In this document: piece by piece, positions 29,133 through 40,028 of the stretch | How positions within the stretch are numbered: the first letter of the stretch is position 1 | Layout of the letters: the number at the start of each line of letters is the position of its first letter | Assembly (NCBI GenBank): GCA_027493615.1 | Contig: JAOSKK010000034.1 | Coordinates: 372,001-436,000 of the forward strand | Direction: 5' to 3' | Length of the DNA stretch: 64,000 bases | Source of the DNA: Verrucomicrobiota bacterium | Lineage (GTDB): Bacteria; Verrucomicrobiota; Verrucomicrobiia; Limisphaerales; J093 | Made by a program: the position numbers and the translations under genes | The notes under the pieces: model-generated | Seen by the model: only the letters and a program-made list of their open reading frames with translations | Databases searched by the model: none | What the model was told of the DNA's origin: nothing

Positions 29133-29516
29133 GTGAATGCGACCCCGATCCAACCTCCCCTTCCGACCACCACCGGCGACCGACGAACGCCCACCGACGG
29201 AACCGCGACGCCCTTTCTACGTCAGACTTTCGTGCTGAAGAATGTTCTGGGCCTGCATGCTCGCCCCAGCGCGCTGCTCGTGCACACCCTGCACCACTTT
29301 GCCAGCGAGGTCACCCTGGAGGTTGACGGTCACGTGGTGAATCCTCGGAGCATTCTGTGCGTGCTGTCGCTGGCGGCCGGCTACGATTCCAGTCTCACCT
29401 TCACGTTCCGGGGCGACGATGCCAGCCAGGCCCTGCTGGCCGTGAAACACCTCTTCGAGACGCGGTTCCAGGAGGCCTATGTTCCAGCGCCGGTTTCATC
29501 TCCGCTGCGACAATGA
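29133..29516 (+). CDS. HPr-family phosphocarrier protein
   Basis: 127 residues from GTG 29133. The HPr core begins after a 33-residue extension: VLGLHARPSA with the EI-phosphorylated His at residue 42, and PRSILCVLSL with a serine at residue 73, the same 31-residue spacing as His15-Ser46 of classical HPr. Both sites are intact. The zinc-ribbon gene is immediately upstream under a consensus sigma-54 promoter. No EI gene is in the window, so the phosphate donor must be encoded elsewhere. Its end overlaps the convergent EIIA gene by 21 bases. Confidence 0.88.
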   Translation: MNATPIQPPLPTTTGDRRTPTDGTATPFLRQTFVLKNVLGLHARPSALLVHTLHHFASEVTLEVDGHVVNPRSILCVLSLAAGYDSSLTFTFRGDDASQALLAVKHLFETRFQEAYVPAPVSSPLRQ

Positions 29517-30079
29517 GCGGACCGGACGGTGAGCGGCGTATCGGTTGACGACCTCCTGTTGCCGCGCCTGCACCTTGGCCACTTCCTCCGCGCTTACGAG
29601 CCTGCACCGCCCAAGTACGGTCAGCATCTGCCCGATGGTTGCGGCCAGTCGCAATTCCCCCGAGCACGGATGCATCCCGGCGTAGCCGGTTGACGGTTTC
29701 CGCCAGTTGTGCTGTCTCCAGGCTGTCCGCTTGGGGTTCGGCCAGCAGGAAGACGAACTGGGTTGGCGGATAGAACTTGGCCAGCCACGGGAGGGGTGGG
29801 TCTGCCCGGCCCAGCGCCAGGCGAGGGTGATGAATCCCGGCAAGGCGCGCCCGTGGAAACACGACCCCCCGATTGAAGATCACACCCTGTCAGCAGCTCG
29901 AGCTGCATGGCGGCGTGGCTTTCCGAGCGCACTCCGGCCATTGACTGGTCGGCCTGACACAGCGCGCAGCTCAACTCCTCCATGACCGCCGCGGTCGTCG
30001 AGCCTCGCAGCCGCGGGACCATCAGGGCGGGTGCCGTGTAGTCGGCCAGAGTCGGCCCGGTGGGATTCGTCGGGTTCAT
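29496..30079 (-). CDS. PTS EIIA homologue with phospho-site His replaced by Arg, frame-broken
   Basis: EIIA-like protein of about 190 residues after repair. The N-terminus carries ALMVPRLRG, the paralogue signature shared with 25853-26365. Frame breaks near 29890 and 29665 divide it. The phospho-acceptor loop reads GVVFPRARLAG, so the expected histidine (P-H-A-R) is arginine; the frame on both sides of this codon is consistent, so this is not a side effect of a break. It probably cannot be phosphorylated and may act as a fixed-state partner. ATG 30079 overlaps the stop of the upstream zinc-ribbon gene (ATGA). Confidence 0.68.
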
Positions 30080-30500
30080 CGGTCTGAGGTCCTGGGGTTG
30101 GGAATCAGGGTGATGAGGCTCGTTCTGGGCTCCCGGCCTGGCGGGGCGGGCACCGCCGGGTGTGCCGTCTCCTCGCCCGCCAGGAAGACATAACGTCCGC
30201 AATTGCCGCAGCGCCGCAGTTCTCCGCCGCGCGCCGCCGCCACGTTGCCCAGTCCGAGCGCGAGATGGCAGCCGGAGCAGACTCCGTGGCGCACTTCAGC
30301 CACGCTCCGTCTTCCTTTCGCCCGCATCTGGTCATGGACCCCAGCACCCCCGCCGGCAACCTTGCCCGTAACAACTCGATGCGTGAGGCCACGTCCGCCC
30401 GTTCACCGGGCTTCCGGCCGAGAGCCGCCAACTGCTCCTCCAGCTCAGCCAACTCCAACAAGCTCCGAACGCCATCGTGAATGTAGCTCTTCGTCTTCAC
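30076..30500 (-). CDS. small zinc-ribbon protein (CT398-like), frame-broken
   Basis: About 141 residues. Helical N-terminal half (LLELAELEEQLAALGRKPG), then a C4 zinc ribbon GVCSGCHLALG and LRRCGNCGRYVFL, as in CT398/DUF164 proteins. A frame break near 30330 separates the halves; one base restores continuity into RAKGRRSVAEVRHG. GTG 30500 is the likely start. Its stop overlaps the EIIA start. Together with 28777-29126 this is the second zinc-ribbon gene tightly joined to a PTS gene. Tail beyond residue 120 is proline-rich. Confidence 0.7.
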
Positions 30501-30513
30501 CAAGCAGCGGGAG

Positions 30514-30529
30514 CGCAAGTTCAATGCCA
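30514..30529 (-). promoter_or_regulatory. sigma-54-like motif before zinc-ribbon/EIIA pair
   Basis: On the minus strand TGGCATTGAACTTGCG has TGGCA, N5, TTGC and the GG-N10-GC spacing. It would place the transcript start only a few bases before GTG 30500, which is tight, so the true start codon may be further in, or the site may be chance. Confidence 0.4.
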
Positions 30530-30876
30530 CGGCGGGTGGGCCACGCTGTAACCAAGCGTCTGCGAGCGATCTGCGCTCATTGCTGTCTCGATCCGCCGTC
30601 CTGGCGCCGGCGCCGACGTGAGCCGGTGTGCAGTTATTGCATCTGCCAGACCACTCGCATGCACTCTGTCCGGAAGCCCCCAAAGAGCCCCTGGCCTGTA
30701 GGCGAGGACCGCGGGCTGGTACCGTGGCGGAGGGAAGCATGATCAGAACGGTACCCGATGCGCCCTTCAAGACAACAGAACAATCCCAACATCACCAGGT
30801 ACTTGCTACACATCCTGGCGAGCTAGGCACTGTTGTCGGCTTTTCTGCAATCCCCACGGGAAGTCAGGTTAGTTCT
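30530..30876. other. region without a recognisable gene
   Basis: Between the zinc-ribbon gene and the end of the TIR-repeat protein. No reading frame resembles a protein family and no clear repeat is seen. The base composition is somewhat less GC-rich towards 30760-30870. Confidence 0.5.
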
Positions 30877-30891
30877 TAAGGGCTGACCCCG
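30868..30891. repeat. terminal motif shared with 48855-48895 (inverted orientation)
   Basis: GTTAGTTCTTAAGGGCTGACCCC-type sequence; the 15-base core TTAAGGGCTGACCCC is the reverse complement of the core at 48856-48870. Such motifs flank REP-like elements in related genomes, as far as I recall. Confidence 0.45.
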
Positions 30892-31987
30892 GCCAGCGGG
30901 GGGCTTCCGCACCCGAACGCCTTGCGACTCCGCCCAGCGCACCGCCTGCCAGACATTGCCGTCGAAGCTCTGGCCGGTCCTCCGCTCCAGCCCTTCCAGG
31001 ATCCGCGACCTCGCCTCGCCAACACAGACAACCGACTTCAGCACCGACCAGAACGCGCCGGCGTTCAAGCCTTCGGCGAGATCCTCGAGCCCGTGGGCGA
31101 GATCCAACAGTTCGCTGCGATCGGTGGTCGTCTCCATGGCAAGCAGAAGGTGCCGAGCGCCGGCCTCCCCCTCAGCCGCGGGCAAACGCTCGCCCAACGC
31201 GCCCAGCGCACCCGCGTGCGCCTCCAGGTCAGCCGGATAGGTCGAGGCCTCCATCGCAGTGAGAATCAACCCCGCGGCCACTCTCACTTGCTCCGGCGCG
31301 ACCTGCCCGCCCAAGTCGCCCAGCGCACTGCCGAGATCGGACAACTCTTTCGCATCCTTGGCCTGCGTCATCACCTCCAGGATCCGCCGGGCGGCGACGG
31401 CGACTTCCCCGCCTGGGAGCCGTTCCCGGAGCACGCCCAGCGCCCGACCCAACTGGGCCAAGTCGCTCGGATTCGTGGTCCTGGTCAGCGCGGCCACGAT
31501 CGGCCCCGCCGCGGCCGCCGCCTGTGCCTGGGGCAGGTTCTTGGACCAAGGCTGCAGCTCCCGCGCCAGATCGCCGAGGCGGCGAGGATCGGCCACCTGC
31601 TGCATGGCCACCACGAAGGGTTGGGTCAGCACGTCCGCCGGCGGGGCCGAGGGAATCCTGCTCAACCGCTCGAGCGCGCCACGGAACTGGAGGATCTCGG
31701 GCCAATCCAGCGATTCCGCCATCGCGGTGGCAAGAAAGTGGGCGAGGAACGTGATGTGCGCGCGCGTCACGGTTTCGGCCTCGTCGGCAGGCAGCGTCCG
31801 CCGGAACTCGGTCAGGAGTTTTCCCAAGGTCCACTCGTACCGTGGATCCTTTGGGTCGTGGGCAACCGCCAACTCCGCCAGGAGAGTCTCGCTCACACGC
31901 ACCTCGAGCAGCCCTAGCCCCAGTTTCCGACTTAGTTCAAGGGTGCCTCGCAGGTGGCTGCGGATAAGCAGCTTGTGGAAGCGGTCG
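30877..31987 (-). pseudogene. TIR-repeat protein, 3' part (beyond IS insertion)
   Basis: C-terminal ~370 residues of the protein that begins at 37118. It contains four or five more copies of the ~38-residue helical repeat (for example LGRALGVLRERLPGGEVAVAA and LGSALGDLGGQVAPEQVRVAA), preceded by a non-repeat helical segment (FHKLLIRSHLRGTLELSRKL). Reducing the six-G run at 30898-30903 to five would place a TAA stop at 30877-30879; otherwise the frame runs on to 30823. It is cut off from its start by the IS1634-type element at 31988-33815. Confidence 0.65.
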
Positions 31988-33815
31988 CTATCCCCTAAAC
32001 GGGCCGCTTCTCGCCGCGAAGCCCCAAGGCTTCCACCAAGCGTTCCTGCAACGCGGTCAACTTGTTGCCAACCGTCTGCCGCACCGGGGCCTGCCGCCCG
32101 CCGCGCCCCGGGTAGACGTTGACAACCTCCCGGACTTGCTCCAACTCCGCCCACAGGCGCGGGAGCGGCAGTTCCACGCCCGCTTCCCGCACCTGCCGGC
32201 TCACCATCGCCCGGAGCAGCAAGGCGATCGTGCAGTACAACCCGTGCACTTGGATCATCCGGTCGGTCCAGTGGAACATCGGCCACCAACAGCCCAAGTC
32301 GCGGTCCTTCATCTGTTGGAAGATCTCCTCGATCAAAAACTGGCTGCGGTAGGCCTCGATGACCTGCGCGTTGCTCCAGCTCCCGTGGCTGGTCACCAGC
32401 ACGTTCTTGCCCAGCACCGTATCGCGCAGGCGCTCCAACGCCTCCGGTTGAACCCGGTAGTCCAACACCGGCACGCCCGCGTCGTGCGGGTGGATTTCGA
32501 TCGCCACGACCTGATGCAAATGCTCCCGGTGCAAGATCTCCCGGCACTGTTTGTGCACTGACTCCACCGTCGGGGTCTTGCCGCCTTTGACCTCCCCGTG
32601 CTGACGCCGTTGCAGGCTCTGCTGCAACTCGGCCAGCTTGCGCAACGCCCGCGCCAGTTCGCTCTGCACCGTGGCCCACTGCGCCTCGAAGAGTCCTTGA
32701 TGCCAACTCACCACCAGAGTGCGTGGGCGGCCGTACACCTCGGCCTCCACGCGGAAGGCCTTGGTCCCTTCCAACCCGGCGCAGGCTTCCCACCGGGAGT
32801 CTCCCGTATTGGACACCGCCGCCCACTCGGCCACCTCCCCCAGTTTCACCGCCCCCACATAGTCCAAGCCCAGCGTGTCGATCAGCGCGAAGTTCGCGGC
32901 CGAGTTGTTCCCCTTGTCAAACACCAGGGTGGTTTGCGGCCGCGGCGCTCCGGCCGGAGCCACCCCCGCATAGAAGGTGGCAAAGCGTCCGAGCATCTCG
33001 CCAAACTGCCGGCTGTCATTGCGATGGCCCTCGTACACCTCGTAGTACAACGGCCACTGTCCGTGGGCGGCGCACACCAGGGCGTAGCTGACCTGCCGCA
33101 GGTTGGCCCGGCCCTGCTTGTTCTTGCCCCGCTGAGCCAGGTGATTCTGCACGTTGAACGTGTCGATGAAGGTGTAGAAATTGGTGCCGTCGTAGCAGAG
33201 CCGAGAAAGGTCGATCCCCTCGCGCTGGACGGCGCGTTCCAGGAGTCCTTTCCAGAGGGCGTGGATCTTCTCGGTTTCCCAACCGACCAGGTGATCCCCA
33301 GAAGCGCTGGCTACTCAACGCCTCGGCAGAGAGTTCCGCCACCGCACGCACCAACGCCGTGCCCGAGATCCACTCCCAGAACCCGCGTTTGCTGACCGGT
33401 TGCATGGCCCGGTTGACGGCGGCCAGTGCCAGGTAGGTGCCCGGGCTCAGTCCCTGCTGGCGCTTAGGGCATAGCTGGTTGGCCAAGGGAATCAACTCGG
33501 CGCGCTGCACCGCGCCCCACAACGCGAGGGGGCGGCCGGACTCAAACACCTCGGCGTAGGCGGGCGCCGGTCCAGCGCCGGTGAGTCGGGAGCTGAACTG
33601 TTCGAGCTTGCCGAGGTAGAGCTGTGCGAGGCGACGGCATTTGCCCTCCCGCCAGCCCCAGTCGGAGAGGTAGTAGTAGGTGTGGCCGTTGACGCGCTTG
33701 GCTTCCAGCCGCTGCACGGACAATACTTAGGGCATAGTCTCTGGACGTGTCAACGAAATACTCAGTGTTTTCGCATAGAATTGCTTCACGAAGGGTGAGT
33801 GATTTTAGGGGATAG
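31988..33815 (-). mobile_element. IS1634-type (IS4 superfamily) insertion sequence
   Basis: Perfect 12-base terminal inverted repeats, CTATCCCCTAAA at 31988-31999 and its complement at 33804-33815, enclose one transposase gene. The element splits the TIR-repeat gene. A clean target duplication is not seen: with the ends shifted by one base the flanks are GTCGC and GTGGC (four of five identical). A right-end leader of about 90 bases precedes the transposase. Confidence 0.8.
31995..33723 (-). CDS. IS1634-family transposase, one frame break
   Basis: About 576 residues. Family features: RVNGHTYYYLSDWGWREGK near the N-terminus, LCYDGTNFYTFI and LVFDKGNNSAANFAL with catalytic aspartates, and EAYRSQFLIEEIFQQMKDRD with the YREK-like glutamate region of IS4-type enzymes. 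The break at 33297-33300 (four G; three restore RFWDHLVGWETEK) may be a sequence error or a real inactivation. GTG 33723 start; the stop TAG overlaps the terminal repeat. Confidence 0.85.
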
Positions 33816-36800
33816 TGGCCACGACCGGCAACCTGCTTACCTCCAACCACTTGCCACAAAACCCTCGTCATAAGTCGGAAACTGGGGCTAGCTCGTCGGA
33901 CACTGAATCCTGTCCCGCCCTCGCCGAACGACCCAGCCTCCGCCCGAGAGCGACCAGGACTTGTTTGGCCGCCGCCGCCGCGTGCGCCGGCGGCAGACGC
34001 TCCCCGAATCCAACGAGCGCGCGACCGAGCCACTCGATGGGAACCGGATCGGTGGTCGCCGTGAGGGTGGTCACCAGGTTCGAGGTCAGGGGTTCGACCT
34101 GTTCCGGCGGCACCCGCCCGCTGAGCGTGCCGAGAGCTTCGACCAACGCCGCCAACGGCGTGGTGTTCGTCGTCGACTTGAGGCCCGCCACGATCTGGCG
34201 GGCACCGGCGGTGGCCAGCTCGGGCGGGAGGTTGGTGCTGAAACCGCCCAGAGTGCGGCCGAACGTGGCAAGGGTCAGGAGGTTGGTCGTTGCTGCCGCA
34301 GAGGTGAGGATCTCCCGTGCCAGGGCCGCGGCCGGTTCGGGGGCAACTCTCCGCCCAGACGCACCACCAGTTGGCCGAGATTGGACCGCTTCCGATCATC
34401 GGCGGTCTCGCGCATGACCCGCAGGAGCTGCTGAGCCAAGCCAGTCGTTTGTTCTGAGCTCAGCCGCGTGTCCAGTTGCTCCCAACTGCTGAACCCGCCG
34501 ATATGCGAGATCTGAATACTGTCGGTGGTCGCTTCCCAGGCCGAAACGAGCAGCCCGGCGGCGGCCGCGGCTTGTTCGGCCGGTACCCGTTCCCCGAGGT
34601 CGCTCAGGGCACGGACGAGCGAGGTGCGTTGCCAGAAGTCGGCGGTCTGCTCCGTGCTGGCGACGATCTGGCGGGCCAGGCCGGCGATCTCGCCGGTGGG
34701 CAGGTGACGGCCCAATGCCCCCAACGCGGTGACGAGGGAGAATGACTCCGTGGAGTTGCCCCCCTTCTCCAGGGCGGCCAGGACTGCTCGGGCGCCCGCT
34801 GCGAGGAGTTCTGGCGGGAGGTGCCTTCCCCATTCGGCCAGCGCGGCCGCCCGACTGGCGATCTGGCCGGCATCACGGAGCGTGGCGAGACTGCCCACTA
34901 CGTCGCAGCCCACGGCGGCGGCCTCTGGCGGTGGCAGGGCCTTGCCCAACGTGCCCAGGGTCTCGGCAAGGAAGGACACCCGTTCTCGTGAGGTCAGGGT
35001 GTCGAGACCTGCCAGGACGTGCCGAGCCAGCTCGAGGACGTCGGCGGCAGGCATCCGCTGGATCAGGCCCTGAAGGGTTCCACTGAGCGAAGACCACATG
35101 GGTTTGTGCTGCTCGCCTCCGGGCGCGTCCGCAATCATGGCCGCCACGATGTGCCGGGCCCCGATCGTTGCGGATTCCGGAGCGAGGCGCGCGCCCAGTC
35201 CGTTCAGAGCAGATCCGAGCGGTGCGAGAGCATAGGGCGCAGTTGTCCTCTCCATGGCGGCGGTCAGTCCGCGGGCGAGGGCAGGGACTTGGTCAGCCGG
35301 AACCTGCCCGCCCAAAGGCCCGAGCGCGCCGACAAGCGAAGCCAGATCCCAGGCATTCGTGGTCGCCTCGATCTGCCGCAGCAGTGTGCCGGCCTGGAGC
35401 CGCAGGCAGGCGCGGGCCGAGGATGCCCAGCGTCCGGATGAGAGCAGACCGTTCACGCGACTCCGCCACCCGACCCAGGGCGTCCACGAGCTCGTCGCCA
35501 GCCGTCGCCGCCGACTCCGGAGGCAGCCGCTCCCCGAAGCGTCCGAGCACCTCGCCGAGGGAGACGAGGACGCTCGGCGTCTTGACCGAGCTCATGAGAC
35601 CGGCGATCTCCCGGGCGAGGGTGGGCAGTCGGTCGGCCGCCAACGGGTCTTTCAGGGCTTCCAGCGCGACGGCCATCGCCGCCACGACGTCCGGGTTCGC
35701 TCCGCGGCGCATGGCTTCCACGACGCGCCCCGCCAAGGCCGCCACGTGTTCGGGGGGAAGGCCAGTGCAGCCAGCGCGCAAGATCACCGCCAGATCCTCC
35801 GCCACGCCGGGATTCGTTTCGTGTTCCAGGGCGTGCAGCGCTTCGTCGAGCAGACCGGCGCGCTGCTCGATGGACAAGTGTTGGTGGAGCTTCTCCAATT
35901 CCCGGCCCAGCGAGGATCGGCGGTCGGAATCTCCTTCCCGGGCGACCGCGGCGAGCATTTCGCGGCCCAACACGGCCTTTTCCGCGGCGGGCAACTCCGC
36001 CACGAGTTCCTGGACGGGGCTCTCCTCGATGGACCCTCCCGCGACCGTGACGAGTCGGCTTGCCACCATGCGCGCGAACTCCGCGTCCTCGGGTCGGAGT
36101 TCCCAACCCAGCAGCGCCCAAGCGACCGGCACCGCGGGTGCTTTGACCGTGGACGGCGGGGCGAGTCTCCGCAGCAGTCGCTGGAAGCGGGCACGTTCCT
36201 GAAGATCCAATCCCGTGAGGGCGTGGGCCACGTGCTCCATCCGCGACAACAGTCGTTCCGCCTTGTCGGGGGAGCGGAGCAGATGTTCGACGAACGCTGT
36301 GCGAACGGCCGGGCTGCTGTTCGCGAGCAACTCGAGGTTGCGGTACTCGTGCTGCGTCGGGAGACCCTCGCCACCCAGACCGGCCATGATCTGCACGGCC
36401 GATTCCTGGATGCGCTGCCGGCGAAGCACTTCCTGTGTGACGGCACCGAACATCCCTGCCAGCAGCAGGAAGAGGAGCGCGGAGTTGAAGGCCAGGCGCC
36501 GGACACGCTGGCGGTCGCGGCGCACAAGGTCGTCCGGCGACCGGCAGTCCAGGATTCGCGACAACAGCTTGAATCGTGGTTGCGTCGCCTTGGGAAGACC
36601 TTGGCCCCGGAGAAGTCGGAGCGTGGCCTCGGGCGAGTCGGCGCGGATGTCGGCGGCCAGGGGTTGGCCACTTCTTCGCGCCCCCTCGGCAGGATCGCCC
36701 GCCGTGGCTGCACCCGGAAACGACTCCGACGGTTCGCCTCGAGCCAGCAACAGCAACACACGGTCGTCGCCATGACACTCCCGGAAGTACCGGATTTCCT

Positions 36801-37118
36801 CGGCGCAATGCGCGGAGCGGGAAGTTCCGGCGTGCAGACGACCACCAGATAGCGGGACCTGCGCAGCTTTTCGCGGATGGCCTCGGTGAGATCGGAGGCA
36901 GCGCTGAGGTCGGTGGTGTCGCGGAAGACCCGCAGCCGGGTGCGCCAGCGGCGCGGGGCGGCGGTCTGGCGGGCCAGCGGCCGGGGAACCGGGAACGACT
37001 CAATCACTTGCTGGAGCGTCTCCGCTACCAGCCGGTCCGGAAAGACGGTGGTCCGGTAGCTGATGAAGACGTCGTAGTCAAACGGCCGAGACGCAGAAGC
37101 GGGGGGCGCGGTGTTCAT
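33816..37118 (-). pseudogene. TIR-domain membrane protein with ~38-residue helical repeats, 5' part
   Basis: From ATG 37118. A TIR domain comes first: DYDVFISYRTTVFPDRLVAE, VFRDTTDLSAASDL, SRYLVVVCTPEL and, after a frame break at about 36822, HCAEEIRYFREC with the candidate NADase glutamate. A single membrane helix follows (NSALLFLLLAGMFGAVT). Then come a dozen or more repeats of the form L-x-x-L-G-x-L-G-x-R-L-P-P-E-x-A-A-x-x-A. Further breaks occur near 35420 and 34340, and a stop at 33868 precedes the IS. Total original size with the 3' part was about 1470 residues. Repeats may scaffold or sense. Bacterial TIR domains often cleave NAD; activity here is inferred only. Confidence 0.7.
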
Positions 37119-37220
37119 CTCGAGCAGGTAAGGGAGAGAGGACTCATGGACGCCAGAAGTCCGCTCCGGTCCGCGGCGACCGTCGTGTCGGGTGAGGCCA
37201 CCGTCTCTCCCGGCGGTGCC

Positions 37221-39779
37221 TCACGAGCGGACGGGTTCCAGCAGGTTGCCGGCGAGCTGACGGAACCACTCCGGCACAGAGGCCGGTTGCCGGCCATTGA
37301 GCAGGGCCGGCAGGAAAAGTCCCTCCGCCACATGGACACCAAGTTGGCGGTAGGCCTCGAACTGTTCCTGATCGAAAAACTGATCCAGGGTGGGCTGATG
37401 CGGGAACTCCGGATGGTTGTGGCGGTAGCGCCGGATGAGTTCGGACTCGTTGCCGGTCACCGAAAGCTTGAGATAGAGCAGCAGGCCGGTCCCGGCGGGG
37501 CGCGTGTCGGTCCGGGGATAGTGGATGCGGCACAGGTGAAAATGGCTCTTGCTGCGGCCGGTCTGTGGGTCCGGCCGGAGATCATCCAGCCGGGCGGCGA
37601 GGCGGATGCCAAAATCGATCTGGGCATGGCGCGCCAGCGTCATCAGGCCCTGGAACGTGTAGTTCGGATCGGATTCGCCGTCGACACACACGATGAACTT
37701 GCAGCGGCGCCGCAACAGTTCATACACGGCCAGGTTCTCGATGTGGCCGCCATCCGAGAGGTTCAACCAGGCCGCCTTCTCGGACATGCCCAGGCCGAAC
37801 ATCTCGCGGAGCAGACAGAGGAAGCCCGGCGCGGCGAAGCCAGTTCGACCTGGTTGCTTGATCCAGAAGCCGAGCCGCGCGTTCACCAGCGCCATGAGGG
37901 CCCGCAACGTGGGCATCGAGCCGAGACCCATGTGCGCGGAGAAGGCGGCCCCGGACACCGCCATTGCCGTTGCCAGGTCCACGTCGGTGCCGTTGGCCCG
38001 CCAGTCCGCCGTGCGGTGGTACCCCACCGCGGTCGAGCCGGTCCACTCGCGCGAGAACAGGAAGAAGTCGCACCCGCGGTCCTTCAGGGTGGGGTTCACG
38101 CTGGCGGGCACATTCAGCGCCGTGTTGATCAGGTGATACGGCGCGGTGCCGCTGACGTTGATTCCGGCCAGCTTCACCGGCGCGGGGTCAGCGGCCGTCT
38201 TCTGGATGAACGTCCGCGCCAGGCAATCCCGGTACAGCCGGTGCGGCCCCGTGAGGTTGATGTTGATCACGAACAAGCTGATCAGGGCGAACGCCACGCC
38301 CATACCCACCAGCACCGCCGCTCCGTACTGGTCCTCCGGGAGGCCGAACACGCTCCCGAACCACGCCGGAACCGGCAGGTCGATGTTCCCGTCCGCCACG
38401 CCGCGGAACAGGTAGAAAAGCAGCAGCCCGCCCAACGGGACCAGCAACCCGGCCAGGAGGAGGGCCCCCTTCAACGCAAGCTTGCGCACCCGCGGTTCTT
38501 TCAGCACCGGGAGGAACCGAAGGACGCCAGGCAGCGCGGCAGCCGCTATCGCGATCAGCCCGGCCGAGCCGCTCACGCCCGCCCAGCGGTCCGGGAGGTC
38601 GCGGACCAGATACAGGTAGCCCAGGTCCAACACCCAACCGGCGACCAGGAACGCGGTGACGGCCAGCAGGGCGCCCAACACGCTTCCCGTCACCTGGCTC
38701 GTTCGGACGCCGCGCCGCATCCCCCACCCGTAGGCCACCGTCGCCACGGCGCTCAGCCCGGCCGCCACATAGAAGTCGATGGGCCAGGCGCGCCGGAACG
38801 CGTCGCCCAGGAGTGTCGCCGCCAACGCCAGCACGAGAATCGCCAGCACGGGAACGGTCCAGTTCAAGACCATTCCGGCCATGGCCGCCGTCGCCATCGC
38901 CCAACGCGCCTTGAGATTGTCACCCGACAGAAAGCGGGCGTGCTGCCGGATGTACCGCACCGGTTCAGGGTCGGGACCGCGCGGCGCGCCGACGTCCGAG
39001 AGCGGTTCGCCCTGGCCCAAACGCCGGGTCAGGAAGGACCCGGTGTAACCCCGCCCGAGACCGTCGAAAGGAAGTCGATCTCCTTGAGGAACCCCTTGTC
39101 CGCCAGCACCTGCACCACCCCCAGACTGAAGGTCGCCGAGCGGATGCCCCCGCCCGACAAGGCCAGACCGATGGCATTGGTGTCAGCGGGTGTCCTGATG
39201 TCGTGGTGTTCCCGACGCGCTGTGACGGCGTCACGCTCCGACTGCCGGATCGCGGCGGCACGGACAGGCGAGGAGGCGTCGTTCGCGGTCGAGCCCCAAT
39301 CCTCGAGGGTGAACCCAAACTCGAGGGGCGCGAGCGCTTCGTCCAGGTCCGCCTCCGTCATCACCGGCGGCATGAGGTCGTCCTGCCGCGGCTTCCCATA
39401 GGCCATCTCGTGCAGTTCCGTCGCGAAGGCCCGCAACTGTTCCTGCACGCCCTGCAACTCGCCCCGGAACTCATCCGCGCCGTCCCGCCCGTTGAGCCGT
39501 CCTTCCTGCAGGGCGCGATGCCACTTGCCGGTCAATGGTCGGACGACCAGGTTCAGTACGCTGGTCACCCGCGCGGCGAAGACCTCACAGCCGGGGTGTT
39601 CCTTGATGGCGGCGCGCGCGTGCGCGAACACCTCCCACAGGCTCTCGAGCGCGCGGGCCTCGACGCCGTGCTGGTAAGGCAGGGGGTTGGGTTGAGATGC
39701 GCGTGCGCAACTCGGTGAGGAACAGGTGCGCGGCCGCCTGGTCGGGGGTGGCCTGCACCGGCTGGTCAGTCAGGTTCAT
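37221..39779 (-). CDS. membrane patatin-like phospholipase, frame-broken
   Basis: About 850 residues. Patatin oxyanion motif SGGGIRSATFSLG, then LSTVSGGGYTGS with the nucleophile serine once one missing G near 39045 is restored, and the dyad aspartate in LSDGGHIENLAVYELLRRR. Between serine and aspartate lie five or six membrane segments (about 38200-38900), an unusual insertion that would tether the lipase to the membrane. A second break near 39680 separates the first 35 residues. ATG 39779 start (39791 also possible). It lies about 100 bases upstream of the TIR-repeat gene on the same strand, so the two were probably co-transcribed. Confidence 0.82.
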
Positions 39780-40028
39780 GGGCAAGGGCATCCGGTTCGG
39801 TTCCCGGGGCAGGCGCGTGAACGGCAGGGTCGCCCGTCAACAGGCGATCGCCGCCGCGGCATGACTGCGCCCCCTGCCGAGGGAGCCAAGGGCTTTCGCT
39901 GGATATCTGGGTCTGATGGCGAAAAGTAGCGGGGCACAGCGGGTAGGTCAATTCGGGGGTGGGCGCGGGCTGACCCGCGTCCCGGAAAGCCGTTTTGCTT
40001 CGCGCCGCGCTTCTTCCATCTTCACGCC

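Noticed and set aside
30105-30770. Extending the zinc-ribbon gene upstream to 30770
   Set aside because: The extra 90 residues are low-quality basic sequence; the zinc-ribbon helical domain starts at about 30500.
33816-35456. Periodic DNA pattern taken as a possible CRISPR or tandem DNA repeat
   Set aside because: The periodicity is at protein level (~38 residues) with diverged codons; there are no identical direct DNA repeats with spacers.
35254-36852. 532-codon plus-strand open frame opposite the TIR-repeat gene
   Set aside because: No domain; the minus strand carries TIR motifs and a regular protein repeat.
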